From the NCBI GenBank assembly GCA_043228905.1, contig JBHGNT010000021.1:7006001-7070000 (forward strand): a stretch of 64,000 nt of DNA. Direction: 5' to 3'. This DNA comes from Azolla caroliniana (lineage: Eukaryota; Polypodiophyta). Shown in pieces: positions 21,746-33,763 of the stretch. The notes below the pieces were generated by a model that saw only the letters and a list, made by a program, of their open reading frames with translations, had not been told where the DNA came from and searched no databases. Each line of letters starts with the position of its first letter. Position 1 is the stretch's first letter. The position numbers and the translations under genes are program-made.

Positions 21746-21989
21746 ATGGTGCAGATCGCGTGTGCCCTAAGCTGAGCGACCTGCACCGCCCCTGCCCGTG
21801 ATTCCCTCACACTGTCCTCTGTCGGTGATTCCCTCAGAGTGTCCTCTTTAATATCTGGTAGTAGTTAATGGTGCGGATCGCGTGTGCCCTAAGCTGAGCG
21901 ACCTGCACCGCCCCTGCTCGTGATTTCCTCACACTGTCCTCTGCCGGTGATTCCCTCAAAGTGTCCTCTTTAATATCTGGTAGTAGTTA
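21746..21989 (+). repeat. Two-copy 122-bp tandem duplication upstream of the TCP gene
   Basis: Copy one at 21746-21867 and copy two at 21868-21989 differ at only a few positions. Both read ATGGTGC(A/G)GATCGCGTGTG at the start and ATCTGGTAGTAGTTA at the end. Each contains two internal copies of GTGATTCCCTCA followed by TGTCCTCT. The pair ends about 260 bases before the TCP start codon, that is, in the promoter or distal 5' leader. Confidence 0.9.
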
Positions 21990-22089
21990 GACATGAGGTA
22001 TACATAATGTACATTATACATATGTATATATGTAGTAAGTAGTCTTAGAACTTAGAAGGAAGCTTTTCCTTCCTATCATTTGTTATTTA

Positions 22090-22248
22090 TTGAGCCACAC
22101 ACACACAAACACGGAGCCAAACAGACAGACAGACACAGAAGAGAAGGGCTTTCCAGAGCTTTGGAAGGTCGGTCCTTCTGAAATTAGAGAAGGTTCCCGC
22201 AGAGACAGAGACAGACAGACAGACAGACAAAGCGGTCTGAGAGAAACC
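22090..22248 (+). promoter_or_regulatory. Probable 5' leader of the TCP gene
   Basis: Purine-rich CAGACAGA-type repeats (22118-22134 and 22200-22230) lie directly upstream of the start codon, resembling the leaders near 6960 and 52400-52729. No clear TATA box was identified; transcription start is unknown. Confidence 0.4.
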
Positions 22249-23781
22249 ATGGCTTTCCCACATCCTCATCATCATCTTCATCCTCATCCTCATCCTCAGC
22301 ATGAGCAGGGATACAACCACTTTGAAAGGAAATCAGATCATCATGCCTCCCTACGTCCTCCATCGCTCGCATTATACCATCAATTACCACTCCCCCACCT
22401 TGCCCCTTCCCCTTCCCCTGCCTCTGTCCCTCCTCCATCTCTGGTTCAAGCTATGCTTGCTGCGATCTCAGACAGGCCAGAATCGTCGTCTGATGCCATG
22501 ATGATCAAATCGGCGTTGGATATCTCGCACCCTGGCCCTCCTTTGGGATCAGCTTCCGATGATGTTGTTTCGCATCCGGACCCTCCAGCCGGATCAGCCA
22601 CAGGTATCCCGCCTCTTCCTCGGAGATCGAAGAAGCGACGAGATGGGCATACTAAGGTCGACGGGAGGGGGACTAGAATCCGCCTGCCTGCCATTTGTGC
22701 AGCTCGCCTATTTCAACTCACACGGGAACTGGGGCATAAGTCTGATGGAGAAACAATCGAGTGGCTCTTACGCAAAGCGGAACCCTCGATTGTCGCAGCC
22801 ACTGGATCTGGCTCTGTCCCTGCTGCGTTTGTTTTGACCTCTGGATCTAAGTCTAGATTGGCAGCGGGGTCCGCCGTACCAGCATCATCATCACCATCGC
22901 AATCAGCCACATTGAAATCACCTTCATCATTCATGGCCCCATTGACATCACCATCATCATCATCAATGGCCACTGCAGCAGCATCATCATCTTCATTGTC
23001 TTCTCATGCTCAACCCAGCTATGGTTCTTCTCAGAGGTATTCCCCACCTCGGCATCGGGCTGATGATGATGGGTTGCCCCACCTTGCTTCCTCCCCTCTC
23101 GAGGATGATGTTAAGCCAGCTTTCACACACAGCCATTTCCATCAATGGATGAACACATCGACATCTTCGTCACCTCCTCATATAGATGTAAAGAAGGTCG
23201 CGAGACACAGATCCGATGCTGTGGATTCTAGTGAAGAAAGCAACAGGAGATTGAAAAGAGAGGGAGAACAACCCAAAAGAGATGATGATGATGACGATAA
23301 CGATGACAGTAGTAGACCCGTATTTCCCACGGCAAAAAGGTCGGCTATCCATCCTTTTCCTTCAGCCAATCTGGACACAGCTCGATCATCATCTATGAAT
23401 GAATGCTCCTCTTTGGGTGTTATGTGGACAAATGGTCATCGATTATGGAACCCCCTTTTTGCTCCACCCGCCCACATGACTCCCTTTTCAATGTCAAGGG
23501 GAGATGGAGATAGAGTAGATGACATTATAAATTCGACTGACGGTTCGGGTTCTTATCATTCTTTCCCTGTGCTTCATTTGAATTCTATGCAGCACCATCA
23601 TGAGCAAGGAGTAGAGGAGGTAGAGAATGGAGGTAAATCAGATAACGGGGGGTTGAATGAATCAGATCCTACTTCAGAACATGATCATAGAAAACAGGGA
23701 AAAGAAGAATATGAAGATGAAGATGAAGATGAAGAAGAAGAGGAAGAGGAAGAGGAAGATGAGTCACATGGAGATGACTGA
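22249..23781 (+). CDS. Class I TCP transcription factor
   Basis: A single-exon frame of 510 codons encodes a nuclear DNA-binding protein. The TCP domain occupies about residues 130-190: a basic region with [15 protein letters not shown] and [20 protein letters not shown], then [13 protein letters not shown] and [18 protein letters not shown]. The short basic region and the [15 protein letters not shown] signature place it in class I (PCF type), whose members bind GGNCCCAC-like sites as dimers and regulate growth and cell division. I chose ATG 22249 (context AAACCATGGCT); the frame upstream is open but has no ATG. The N-terminus is His/Pro-rich, the middle Ser-rich, and residues about 480-510 are almost all Glu/Asp. 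Absence of introns suits the family. The exact paralogue (TCP8/14/15/22-like) is not assigned. Confidence 0.93.
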   Translation: MAFPHPHHHLHPHPHPQHEQGYNHFERKSDHHASLRPPSLALYHQLPLPHLAPSPSPASVPPPSLVQAMLAAISDRPESSSDAMMIKSALDISHPGPPLGSASDDVVSHPDPPAGSATGIPPLPRRSKKRRDGHTKVDGRGTRIRLPAICAARLFQLTRELGHKSDGETIEWLLRKAEPSIVAATGSGSVPAAFVLTSGSKSRLAAGSAVPASSSPSQSATLKSPSSFMAPLTSPSSSSMATAAASSSSLSSHAQPSYGSSQRYSPPRHRADDDGLPHLASSPLEDDVKPAFTHSHFHQWMNTSTSSSPPHIDVKKVARHRSDAVDSSEESNRRLKREGEQPKRDDDDDDNDDSSRPVFPTAKRSAIHPFPSANLDTARSSSMNECSSLGVMWTNGHRLWNPLFAPPAHMTPFSMSRGDGDRVDDIINSTDGSGSYHSFPVLHLNSMQHHHEQGVEEVENGGKSDNGGLNESDPTSEHDHRKQGKEEYEDEDEDEEEEEEEEEDESHGDD

Positions 23782-25385
23782 TATGATGAATGAAAGCTAT
23801 AGGAAGATATGGTGCTTGAATTGTATCAACATTGTTCTACTTGTATGAAAGGATATTGTTTTTTGTTTCAAAATTCTCATTAGTTGGGTTTTGCTTGCTA
23901 CTATTATCAGATTTTTATTGCTTCAGTTGTCATGATATCAGTGTTTGACAATGCCATATAATACAAGTATGTTTATGTTAAAGGATTGATATTACCAACC
24001 CATGTCCTGGATCAGTTTGCAAAAATCAGGTGTTTAGTCTTTGTTCTTGCATCTAATAACCCTGTATTTGTATTATGCCTGTATCTGGATAATGGGCTGT
24101 AGGTAAAGTGAATCCTTCAGCCTTGTTTGTGATGTTCATATACAAACAAAAAGGTCTAATGCAAAAGGACGCTCTGGTTTAGTACATGCGGAATAGAAAT
24201 ATGTACACATGTTCTGGTTTCATATATACGGTCGCAGAATTGTGTTCTCGCTAGTTTATCATATATGTATATTACACAGTTATAACTGTGTGTTTTGGAA
24301 CAGCAACTTCATGCTCTCAATATCTCACCATCGACAACATGGTCTTCTCATCTTTCTATTTCCAAATTACAGCTTTAGAAAGTTTACTGTGAATTCAAAT
24401 CGAAGTTTAGCATAAATCACTCTTCGACCAGGGAATCTGTTTTTTTTCAAACAATCAAGAATTCAATTGGGTATCAGAAGGTAAAAAAGACATGAATTAT
24501 TTCTGTAAAAAACTTGACCTACATTTGAAGGCATGGTCACGTTTATACAGTGAAATCAGTGAAATCAGATCTAAGTTTAGCATAAAGATATGTGCATAAT
24601 AAATCACTCATGGGCTAGGGAAATATTTTTTCTTAGCGATCAAGAATTCAATTAGGTATCAGAAGGCAAATAACCCGAGTGACATTAATATTTCTTTCTT
24701 TCATTCTTTCTAACAAACTGACCTACATTAGATGGTCACTCAGGTTATTCCAACTAATGCGAATGTAGAGAGCATAAGAAAAAATAAAACTGCAACGGTA
24801 CACATCTTCCCATTTCTGATTATCATGCCACCGTTTACATTGGTTTTTATGCTTAGAATTAGGTTTCATAAAACATGAAACCTACCCAACGTTCCTTTTA
24901 TCTTCATCTATATCTTGACTGTGGTCAGAGATGTGTATAGATGTGACATAAATTATGTCTCATTCTCATGCATAATTGGAGTAATTTATAAACTTGGAAT
25001 ATATAGATAGAGGTTATTCTACATCAGTTTTGTTGTAAGATATGATCTAAATAAAAAAATATCGAGCTCAGTAAATAACGGCTGTTTCATAAAACAGAAC
25101 CATGAAAGCATCATTTAAAAACGGTAAATTATAGCCACAAATTCCCTGCAATAAAGAAGTCTGGAGTAACCAGAGTTAAAAGGGAAGTCACTGTAGTTAC
25201 AGATAATTCTGTAGTTAGCTACTGATATTTATGTAAATAATCACTAAGGCTTTAATATCTCGCTATATACACGAATAAGCATGGATGGCATTTTCATTAT
25301 CTCACAGTCGCAACTTATGTCTGATGACTCATATGAATTTATGAGCCAAATAAAAAGAGAACAATCATACATTACTGACACTGTT
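23782..25385. other. Intergenic region between the convergent TCP and At4g37920-like genes
   Basis: The two genes converge, so this region holds both 3' UTRs. At about 24400-24485 and 24570-24670 an imperfect duplication is seen: both contain TTTAGCATAAA, AAATCACTC, ATCAAGAATTCAATT and GGTATCAGAAGG. No other gene is recognised. Confidence 0.5.
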
Positions 25386-28300
25386 TCACAGAAATTGGGC
25401 TTCAATGGTCTTCTTAAGTATTTCAAGTCGCTTAATAAGTGCAGGATTCATCAGTTGTTGAGCAGATTTCATCAATGTGCTTCGCTTATCATAGTAATAA
25501 GCATCTAGCACAATAACTATCCAGTTATGTAGCTTCTCTGGTGTCCTGTTGATTTCAAAAAGAAAAAAGAAGAAAAATGTATTTAGTGGAAATTTACTAG
25601 AGAAAAAATCAACATTTCGAAATATCTCATGAACAGTTTAGCTTACGTGTATAAGAGATCGATATCATTTCCTTCTAATTCGTCACCAGGAGAAAATGCA
25701 GCAGAAAGAGCTGAAATTTGTTCTTTTGGATCCTCCAAAGATATGATATGTCGCAAAATTCGTACCTCTTTTGGAACTAGCCTTTGAAGGTTGCCTATGG
25801 ATACATTATACAGATGGAACAAGATATCTTTGACCTGCATTTGATTTTGTAGTATATTAATCCACTCACTAAGTTTTTTTTGAAGGGATCAACTCTGACA
25901 ACCTGAGTTTTTCTTTACTACCTAAAATAAAATGCCCATGAGTTTCCATTATCACCTAAACTGGCCTTGGTCAACTCCCAAAAAAGCAATTATATGGTCA
26001 ATTTATCTCCTTTTATTTGCTTCCTTTCAATTCTCCTTATGGGAGGCTGCCTGTACTCAACTTCTCGTGTATATGCAGCCCTTGGTGCTCTTGAGAAACA
26101 ATGTGCATTGTGGCTATTTGATATACTTGTCAAACCAACTCGTCTCTATGAAATAGAAACCTACGGACCGTGTCTTAACAAGAGAAATAACTGGAAAGAT
26201 ATAGAGAGACCTTTAGTCTCAATGATTCTCCGCATGATAAGGAGCAAAGCATTGGTGTCCTATGATATAATCCGCATAGAGATGCTGATAATCATCGAGG
26301 CGGCATTCCAATCAATGAACAATATCCAACTGCTTTGGAAGCTCCCTAAATGAAGGCACCCAAGGTTGGCACTTATGTCATCAAAAGAACATATTGAATG
26401 TGCAGATATTCATTGCTGGTATGCTGAAATGCAACAACGATTTGAGTCACATGGCGTAAGCATACATGCACTGTCCCTGTTCCAACATAGCTTGGATTAT
26501 CCCCATCTAAACATGATCAAGTTGAAAAGCATAGAGTGATCCAAACTGATATTATCAATTTGCAAAACAAAATAACATGGAGCAGCCCCACATCTCTTGG
26601 TAGGAAGATGACCTACTATAAGACACTTTTTACACATATCAGAAGATAAATTCATAATCAGGTCCCCTTATATGTACATACATCTGTCCCATGCGCTGCA
26701 GTGTGATAGGGCAGCTGCAAACTTCTTCACATCAGTAAGAAATGGAGGCAGACAGATATGCGTGAATAACTATAGAATAAAGAATTTATCAAATGCGTCA
26801 TCAAAGAGAGGAATTTGAAGAACACCAAGTTTGTATTTGTACTGTTTTTTATGAAATAAGGGGGAGATCGCATTGCCTCTTAAAGTAAGCCTAATCATAA
26901 CTTTCTTTAGGCCCATCAATCCTAATGCTACAAGCCAATCAAAGGCTACATAAATGGGCTCCCCGCCAGGACATAGCAAAGGGGCACAATAGATCGGGCA
27001 ATAGCAATTTGTCGTGCATGTAGACCCCAGCCTCATGAACCTCAATCTCATCACCCTTCTCATGGATAGATAAAGGCCATCATCTCCCGCCATCACAAAT
27101 ACTTCCCTTGCTTTGGAGACCTCTCCATTCTGGATCGACCTATGCTAGAGCTCTTTTGAAAACAAAATTACAATATACCTTACTTGAAAATCTTACATGT
27201 ATTAATGAAGAGATTTTTTAGCCACGTCTTATTCTATTAATGCTGACTTTTTTACTGAGTTACATTTATTCTGATTTATTGTTCTCAAAGACAAGACAAC
27301 ATTTTAAGATGTAATTACTTGTTTGTTTTTATGGGCCATTCTGACTTCCTAAAAGACGTTAATATATCTTTTTTTCTTTTGGGATTAGATCCTGGAGAAA
27401 AAAAGACCAGCAAGCTAAAAAGCATCACGTGTATGGAATAAATACCAGAAAAGAAGATGTTATCTGCAGAGGATAGATGTGACCTCCATTTGAAATCGGA
27501 TATGAATATGGGGAAATCTACTGCGAACACCTAAAATGAGATAATTGTGTGAAAACATGTTTACGTAACTCTCTCAGGGTCCTAGAAAGAGGAAGCTGTC
27601 TTTCAGTACAAGTTAGAACAGACGTAATCACATGAAAGGTATTCAAGTCGATCAAAGTTGTTGAAACCATCTCCAGAAGGGGAAAATATGACAGAGAAGG
27701 GAAGAAATGCAGAAGAAGATGTAGGGAACTCAAAGATAGAGGTGAGGTCATTCTGGTCTTTTAAGGTACAATATTTATTGAACATGAACATTGTATTGGA
27801 AACCCTCAGTCAACATAGCTATGACCAAAGTCATGGTCGCAAGTATTGTCAAATGTCGAAGTAAGCCAGTACCTTATGAAAAACTTATGGAGAGAAGTAA
27901 GTGCATCTACTGAAGAGTACATACAAGCAGGTACATCACAGCGCCCTTGATCACCTTGTCACTCTTTGAGTACTAATGAAGGGAAGGGAAAGGACTATAT
28001 TGATTCTTTGTAGAATTCAAGAGAGCTTTTGATATGGTGCCTCGCAAGCATCTTTGGAGATGTATGGCATATGGAACATATCATCTTCTCATAGACATAT
28101 GGCATATATTCATTTGATGATATGCTTTCATCATCTTTGGAGGCATATTCATTCAGTGAACATATGCTTGCAAGTTGTCACATCAATGAGAAGTTATGAC
28201 ATTTGTAAGAAATTGATATACACAGGAGAAGATGTGGTTGGGTGTGTATGCACATGTTGTATATGTGGGAGAAGGTATTAAGCAAGAACACTTGTAAGGA

Positions 28301-28594
28301 AGTGACTGAAATGTACCCTCTATGCTCGTATTCATGATATTGAAATAAAAAATGGAGGTTGAAGAGGACCAGCTAGAACAAACTGGATTTGCTGTCTGCC
28401 CTAACCAGGAGAGAGAAGATGATAAGCTTCTCCCAATATGATATGAAGCATTCACAGTTGTCTGACAATGTTTTCAACTATCTTTTAATGCATCCACCAT
28501 CCTCCAGCAACTTCCCGAAATCTGATAGACCAACCTCACCTCTTACGTGCATATGTATATTCTCTAATTAAGCGTAGGCGCAACCTTCATCATC

Positions 28595-28677
<83 letters not shown>

Positions 28678-31600
28678 CCCTAACTTCATACCTCATCTTT
28701 CATCATGTTTGATTCTTTTGAAGAGGCCCATGCTTTTGTTACAAGGAGCATCAGATTAGAATCAAGCTCGTTCCTTTTCATCAAATTGTCTATCTTGTTT
28801 CGTGCGACATCCAAAGATGGAGAATTCAGGATATCGTTAAACTTCATTCGAGCAGCATCCATTGCCTCTCCCTCCTCAGACATTCTATCATGAGCTTCGA
28901 CTGCTTCAACACATTTGTTTCCAATTCCTGCAAGAACTGTTCAATTGATACAAGATCTTCCTTGTTCAGTAAAATAGAAGCTGTGTTTCATAATCATCAG
29001 TACCTATACATGTACGTTCATGTCAAAATGTCTTCTCCTGGTAAAGTTCAATAATTCATAAAAACATTCAGAGACAAAAATAAACAGACGAAGCAAGAGT
29101 AAAAGAAACATACTGAAATGCTGGTCCATTTGTTATTTTGATTAATTATACTTGCTATATATATTTGCATCTGTATTCTCATACTTGACTATCATGTCAA
29201 TGTTCCACCTGATTTAGTAAGATCAGAATAAAGGAAGTGCTAATAAATTATCGTTAAGATGGACTATACCCACATCTATATGAAATAAAATGAATTACTT
29301 CAAACGTCAAGCATGAGAAAGTTGGCACAAAATATAGTTTGATCATAAGTTAAGCAATGATAGTCACACATTGAGAGATCTAGTGCAGAGTCCTCACCAT
29401 CAACCAAAACAAAATATTTGTTACTTGACCTGCCACATCTGACATAACCCATCTCGTCTGGAAATCTTTGCCTCAGAATTATGTGACAATCACCAGGATA
29501 GTGTTATTAGCTACTGTTGTAGAGATGTAATGTCTATTATAAGATTAGGAAATCTTCTAAAATAAATTTCTGTGCACAATCAGGAATACTATTTGTTCGA
29601 TATAACAGTATATCTTGGTTTTTAATTACGTTTCCACTTTTAGATGGAATAATTATTTTTAATTTCATAATTACATGTAAGCTTCACAAAAGGTCAAGAA
29701 TACAAATTCATTGATTTTATAAAGAGGGCTATTTCTATAATCATCGCATTTATTAAGTATTTGATGGAAAATTTACTTCGAGAAACATTTGTGAGGTGAC
29801 AATCAACTCTTATCAAAATGTTTTCAAAAGCAGATAATGACATGGAAGAAGGTGTAGTACAATTTATACTACGGTGCTTCTATAATGAATGTTTGAGCGT
29901 TGATTGATTCTCATCAAAGAACATCAACATCTACTCATTTGGTGTCAACACTTCTTGTTACCTATTGAATAGTTTAGTATTACCAATCTATTTTCATTGA
30001 ATAGTACTGATTTCATTTCAGAAAATTCAAAAAACTCCAATGGGGCAAAACAGTAACCTAGAGTAGTAACACCTTACGTAAGATTCTCATAAAAGTTTGA
30101 CTATGTACCTCTCTAGGAGGATCTCATCATGGAAAGATAGAGGATGTAAAGAACTTACAAGTTTGTTGATCTGGCTCAGCATAGTTTGCGTGATAGAGTA
30201 ACTCTAGATGATGAAAAAAGTCATTGGTGAAGTCCTTTCGACGTCGGGTTACTATTGTATGCAAGTCTTCAATTTGTTCTTTGACACAGGCAAGTAACTC
30301 ATTGTGCCTCGTCATATCATCATCTACCTGCAGTTTCAGTTGTGATTCTTAGATTAGTCACAGTGTCTTGTCAGATAATTCAAATCACTAATATAGAATA
30401 TCTCAAGGGATCTTTAGGCTTCATGAATTAAGAATATAAACCAGTTCATAACATTCAGGATAGAATCCCAAATTTATACTTATGCAAAGGAAATACGTAT
30501 ACAAATGCATGCTTGCACAAAGAGAATCATTGACATTTATCTGATAACTATAATGTCCGATTCTTACAATATCCATTCTCACTATCAAGACGTGTCACGA
30601 AATTGACTTCAGTTCACTTTTGAAAATCATCCTTATATTTTGATATGAAGGGTACAGATGCCAGATGAAAGTTTAAACACTGCATGGAAACATACCTCTT
30701 TCAATTTCCTCGATAATTTCAGAAGATCCCCCTTTCTTTTCGGATCAATCTCTTGTTCTGCTCTGACCTTGCATCGTTTGAAGAAATGCTCCCTAATGTT
30801 CGTCCACTCTTTGGAGAAAGCCAAGAGCTTTCTCCACTCTTCTGGTTTAGTTTTTTCTATAAGAAAGACTTCAATGAGCCTATCACATACACGAGTCATC
30901 CTATATCCATCCTCAATTTGATCACCATCCTCCTCCTCCTCCTCCTCCTCCTCTTCAAGTTCATTGTTATCATCCTTCTTTACAAAAGAACCCTCTGGAC
31001 AAGGTGATAAATTGATACTTGCAGGTTTTTCCTCTATGTTTAAAGAAGAACTTGTAGGATCCTCCGAGTCAGGGAGCTTTCTTCTATCACCTTCAATTTG
31101 GCAGAGATAATACCATTTTTATGAGAAATGTTGATGAAAAGAACAAAAAAAATCTTTCATTTGGGCAAGGAAAAAGATACGTTCTAATTTAGCATACTTG
31201 ATGAAAGGAACACTACCATTTGGTTAACTTAATAGATTTCTTCTTCTACAATCTTTCATTTTGGCAAGGAAAAAGATACGTTCTAATTTAGCATACTTGA
31301 TGAAAGGAACACTACCGTTTGGTTGTGAATTTGCTTCTATTTTAGCAAAGGAAAAGACAAAATTTTCGTTGAGAATTCTTTTATAAAAGAGGAGAAGCAA
31401 ATAGTCTTACCATTTCGTTCTTCTATTTTTGTAAAGATGAAGATATGTTTTGATAGCCATTTCTTTGACAAAAGGAGAGAATAAAATGTTCAAACCTTTC
31501 GACGAAGAAAAGAAAAGGATATGGCCAACTGAGAAACCTCTGATGAAAGGAGAAAAGGAAATGGTCTTTCAATTTTGTTCATAGTTTATTTTATCTCTGA

Positions 31601-32529
31601 ATTCTTTGATGAAAGGTGAGAAAAAATTGTTTATATCTTTTATTTTGCTATCATCTTCTCAAAGAGGAAAACATGTTTAACTGAGAAACGTTTGATGAAA
31701 GGAGAGAAAAAAATGGTTTTACTGTTATTTATTTTTCTATATTTGGCAACGACAAAGACATATTTTAAGTGAGAAGAAATGACTTGTATCCACGCAAAGA
31801 CAAAAGAAACTTACATTTCTGAGAATTCCTCAATGAAAGGAACAAAGAAAATGTTTTATTTTGGCAAATTCAAATGCATGCTTTAACCGAGGATATCTTT
31901 GATGAAATGAAAGAATACAATATTTCAAACTTGAAAAAGACAAAGACATGTTTCAACTGAGAATTCTTGATGATAGGGTGGAAGAAACTGTATTATCATT
32001 TGACAAAGACATGTTTTAGCTGAGACGTCATGTTATCTCATTTAGACATGTTTTAGCTGAGCATTCTTGATGGTAGGGCAGAGGAAACTGTTTTCTCTTT
32101 AGGAAGAAGACAAAAGAAGTGTGTTAATTCAGAATTTCTTGATCAAAGTAGAAGATGATGATGTTTTGGTCATGGTCATGTTAATAAAAGAACGAGAAGA
32201 AAACGATGACGAAAACAATTAACGATGATGATGACGATGATGCAGTTAATGACAGAGCTGGTGTTGATGATGAATAATATGAGAAGAAGAAGACGAAGAA
32301 GTAATGTTTCCTTACCGTTTTGTTCACGAAAGAAGCTTCTGATGCAGGAACGATGATGAGGGGAGGAGGTAGTAGTGCAAGAGAGGCGAAGGCGGAGTGA
32401 AGGATCGTAGGGTAAGGGAGTGAGGGAGAGTCTCTGAGAGAATCCATGGAAACATCGTGGCCTCGAGACATTCGAGCTGCAAAGAGAAGAAGAAGAACAG
32501 GAAGAAGAAGAAGAAGATAGAGAAGCCAT
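25386..32529 (-). CDS. Plastid-targeted protein similar to Arabidopsis At4g37920 (endoribonuclease E-like annotation)
   Basis: Six exons join in frame to 456 codons: 32529-32316, 31090-30696, 30327-30159, 28936-28692, 25834-25647 and 25545-25386, all with GT-AG borders and matching phases. Exon 1 encodes a Ser/Arg-rich, acid-poor start ([20 protein letters not shown]) that fits a chloroplast transit peptide. A Glu run lies near residues 115-127. The conserved body includes MTRVCDRLIEVFL, HNELL, IVTRRRKDFTNDFFHHL, KFNDILNSPSLDVARNKI, VKDILFHLYN, ALSAAFSPGDE and TPEKLHNWIVIVLDAYYYD. From memory this matches the plant family represented by At4g37920, whose biochemical role is not settled. For exon 4 I used the acceptor at 28937 (AACAG|TTC); the next AG downstream would create a stop. 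Intron 1 (1.2 kb) and intron 4 (2.9 kb) carry repeats. Confidence 0.88.
27990..28083 (+). pseudogene. Possible LINE reverse transcriptase fragment inside intron 4
   Basis: One frame reads VEFKRAFDMVPRKHLW from 28010, resembling the VDF-x-KAFD-x-V-x-R motif of non-LTR reverse transcriptases. It lies antisense within the large intron of the minus-strand gene. No other RT motif was found around it. Confidence 0.4.
28601..28673. repeat. (TC)n microsatellite beside a splice donor
   Basis: About 36 uninterrupted TC units. On the gene strand it is (GA)n and starts about 18 bases downstream of the exon 4 donor at 28691. Confidence 0.95.
31130..32110 (-). repeat. Array of degenerate repeats filling intron 1
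   Basis: Modules of roughly 80-110 bp recur with loss of similarity: TTGATGAAAGGAGAGAAAA, TTTTGGCAA(G/C)GA(A/C)AAAGA, ACATGTTTTAACTGAGAA and similar. The first two units (about 31150-31215 and 31245-31320) are nearly identical (GATACGTTCTAATTTAGCAT); later ones are increasingly diverged. They occupy most of the intron. Confidence 0.7.
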
Positions 32530-33000
32530 GGCGTCTCTGTGTGTGTGCTTGTGTTTCAGTTCGTAATTCAGAACTCGGGGTATGGCAAATGCCCCCCCCC
32601 TATACTTTCTTAAATTACTGAAATGCCCTTATCTTTTCCTAAATTGCCGAAATGCCCTTGTATTTTCCTAAATTGCCGAACTGCATATGGAAGCCCTTGG
32701 CAAGGTTGTCGTCAAGGTATTCACATAGCTCGCAACATAAGACTTAGGGAATTTTTTCACCCATAATTGAATCTATCAAAATGATTCATCCATTGGATCT
32801 TTCTAGGAACCAGAAGGATGATTAGACATATATATAGAGAGTAACTGTTAGCCATTACTATATATTATTACATTAGGTTCGTACATTGTAACGAAGCCCT
32901 CTTAATATCCAAGTATAACTTGTTCTACATTGTTATTAAACCTCTCTCTTTGTTAGTCTCTTCCATTGTGTTCCAATTTTTCCTATAGTCCTATGCCAAG
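32530..33000. other. Upstream region of the At4g37920-like gene
   Basis: It should contain the minus-strand promoter. A short tandem motif (AAATTGCCGAAATGCCCTT-like) is repeated at about 32610-32690, and a C-run occurs at 32591. No TATA box is obvious at a suitable distance. Confidence 0.4.
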
Positions 33001-33763
33001 GTGTTAATTAGTAAGCTCGACCTCCACACTACATACAATTTCGAGCTCATTCATGAAGGTGAGAAATGGAAATTCGCATTTTGTGTCCCATTTGTTTGTG
33101 ATTATTGCTTCGATAGTGGGTTGTGGCCACCACATCAAGCACCTGCACCCAAGACACGTGCAAGAAATGTCTCTCCCATTTTGTAGCAGTATCAAAACTA
33201 CTCACTCATAGGCCATCTTAGTATCCCAAAGATGCTCAAGGTTAGCATGCACTACCACCATTGGCCAAGCTTCAAAAAAGGACTTGGTGGAGAGTGTGTG
33301 GTTGTGTTGATTGCGTGCTCATTCCAGTTTTCCCATCACACACCCCACGATTTGTTGCAATTGGTGTGCATTTCTAAATCACCCATTCGCCTCCCTCACA
33401 TGGGACTCCATAGAGGAATTGTCCCCCCTCTAGGATCAAGACACAATTGTCATGATGGTGTATTGCTTGACCAAGATGGTCCATTTCCTCACGTGCTCCA
33501 ACACTATCACTACCAAACAATGTCCCCTAACCTATTCCTCTAGTCTAGTGTCCTATTGCATGGCCTTCTCGATTCAATTGTGATTGACAACAGCCCACTA
33601 GTTATAGGTAGACTCAGATGCGAGATGCTCTTCTCATCTGGTATCACCCACAAACCAACGGCCAAGCAGAACTCATCAATCAAGTGTTTGGAGAAATACT
33701 TCCTCTTTATGGACTATAACCAAACCAAATGGCTCAAGCTCCTACCATTTGTTGAGTTCACGT
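33001..33763 (+). pseudogene. Old Ty3 (chromovirus-type) pol remnant, left part
   Basis: RT sequence ISKLDLHTTYNFELIHEGEK appears at 33007, then integrase fragments GHLSIPKMLKV, HYHHWPSFKKGLGGE, HGLLDSIVIDNSPLVIGR, HKPTAKQNSSIK and NQTKWLKLLPFVEFT, in normal order but in different frames and with the RNase H part missing. In intact elements the last parts read HPQT-DGQ-E and LLP-AEFAYN. The fragment ends exactly where the young LTR element begins and resumes at 44325. Confidence 0.75.

Noticed and set aside
22090-22248. Upstream extension of the TCP frame
   Set aside because: It lacks an ATG and encodes CAGA-repeat sequence; the ATG at 22249 has good context.
22087-22438. Minus-strand frames over the start of the TCP gene (Asp/Glu- or Met-rich)
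   Set aside because: They are complements of the His/Pro codon repeats of the TCP N-terminus.
25932-26353. 128-codon plus-strand frame in intron 4 of the minus-strand gene
   Set aside because: No recognised domain and antisense to an intron; may be transposon debris but nothing supports a gene.
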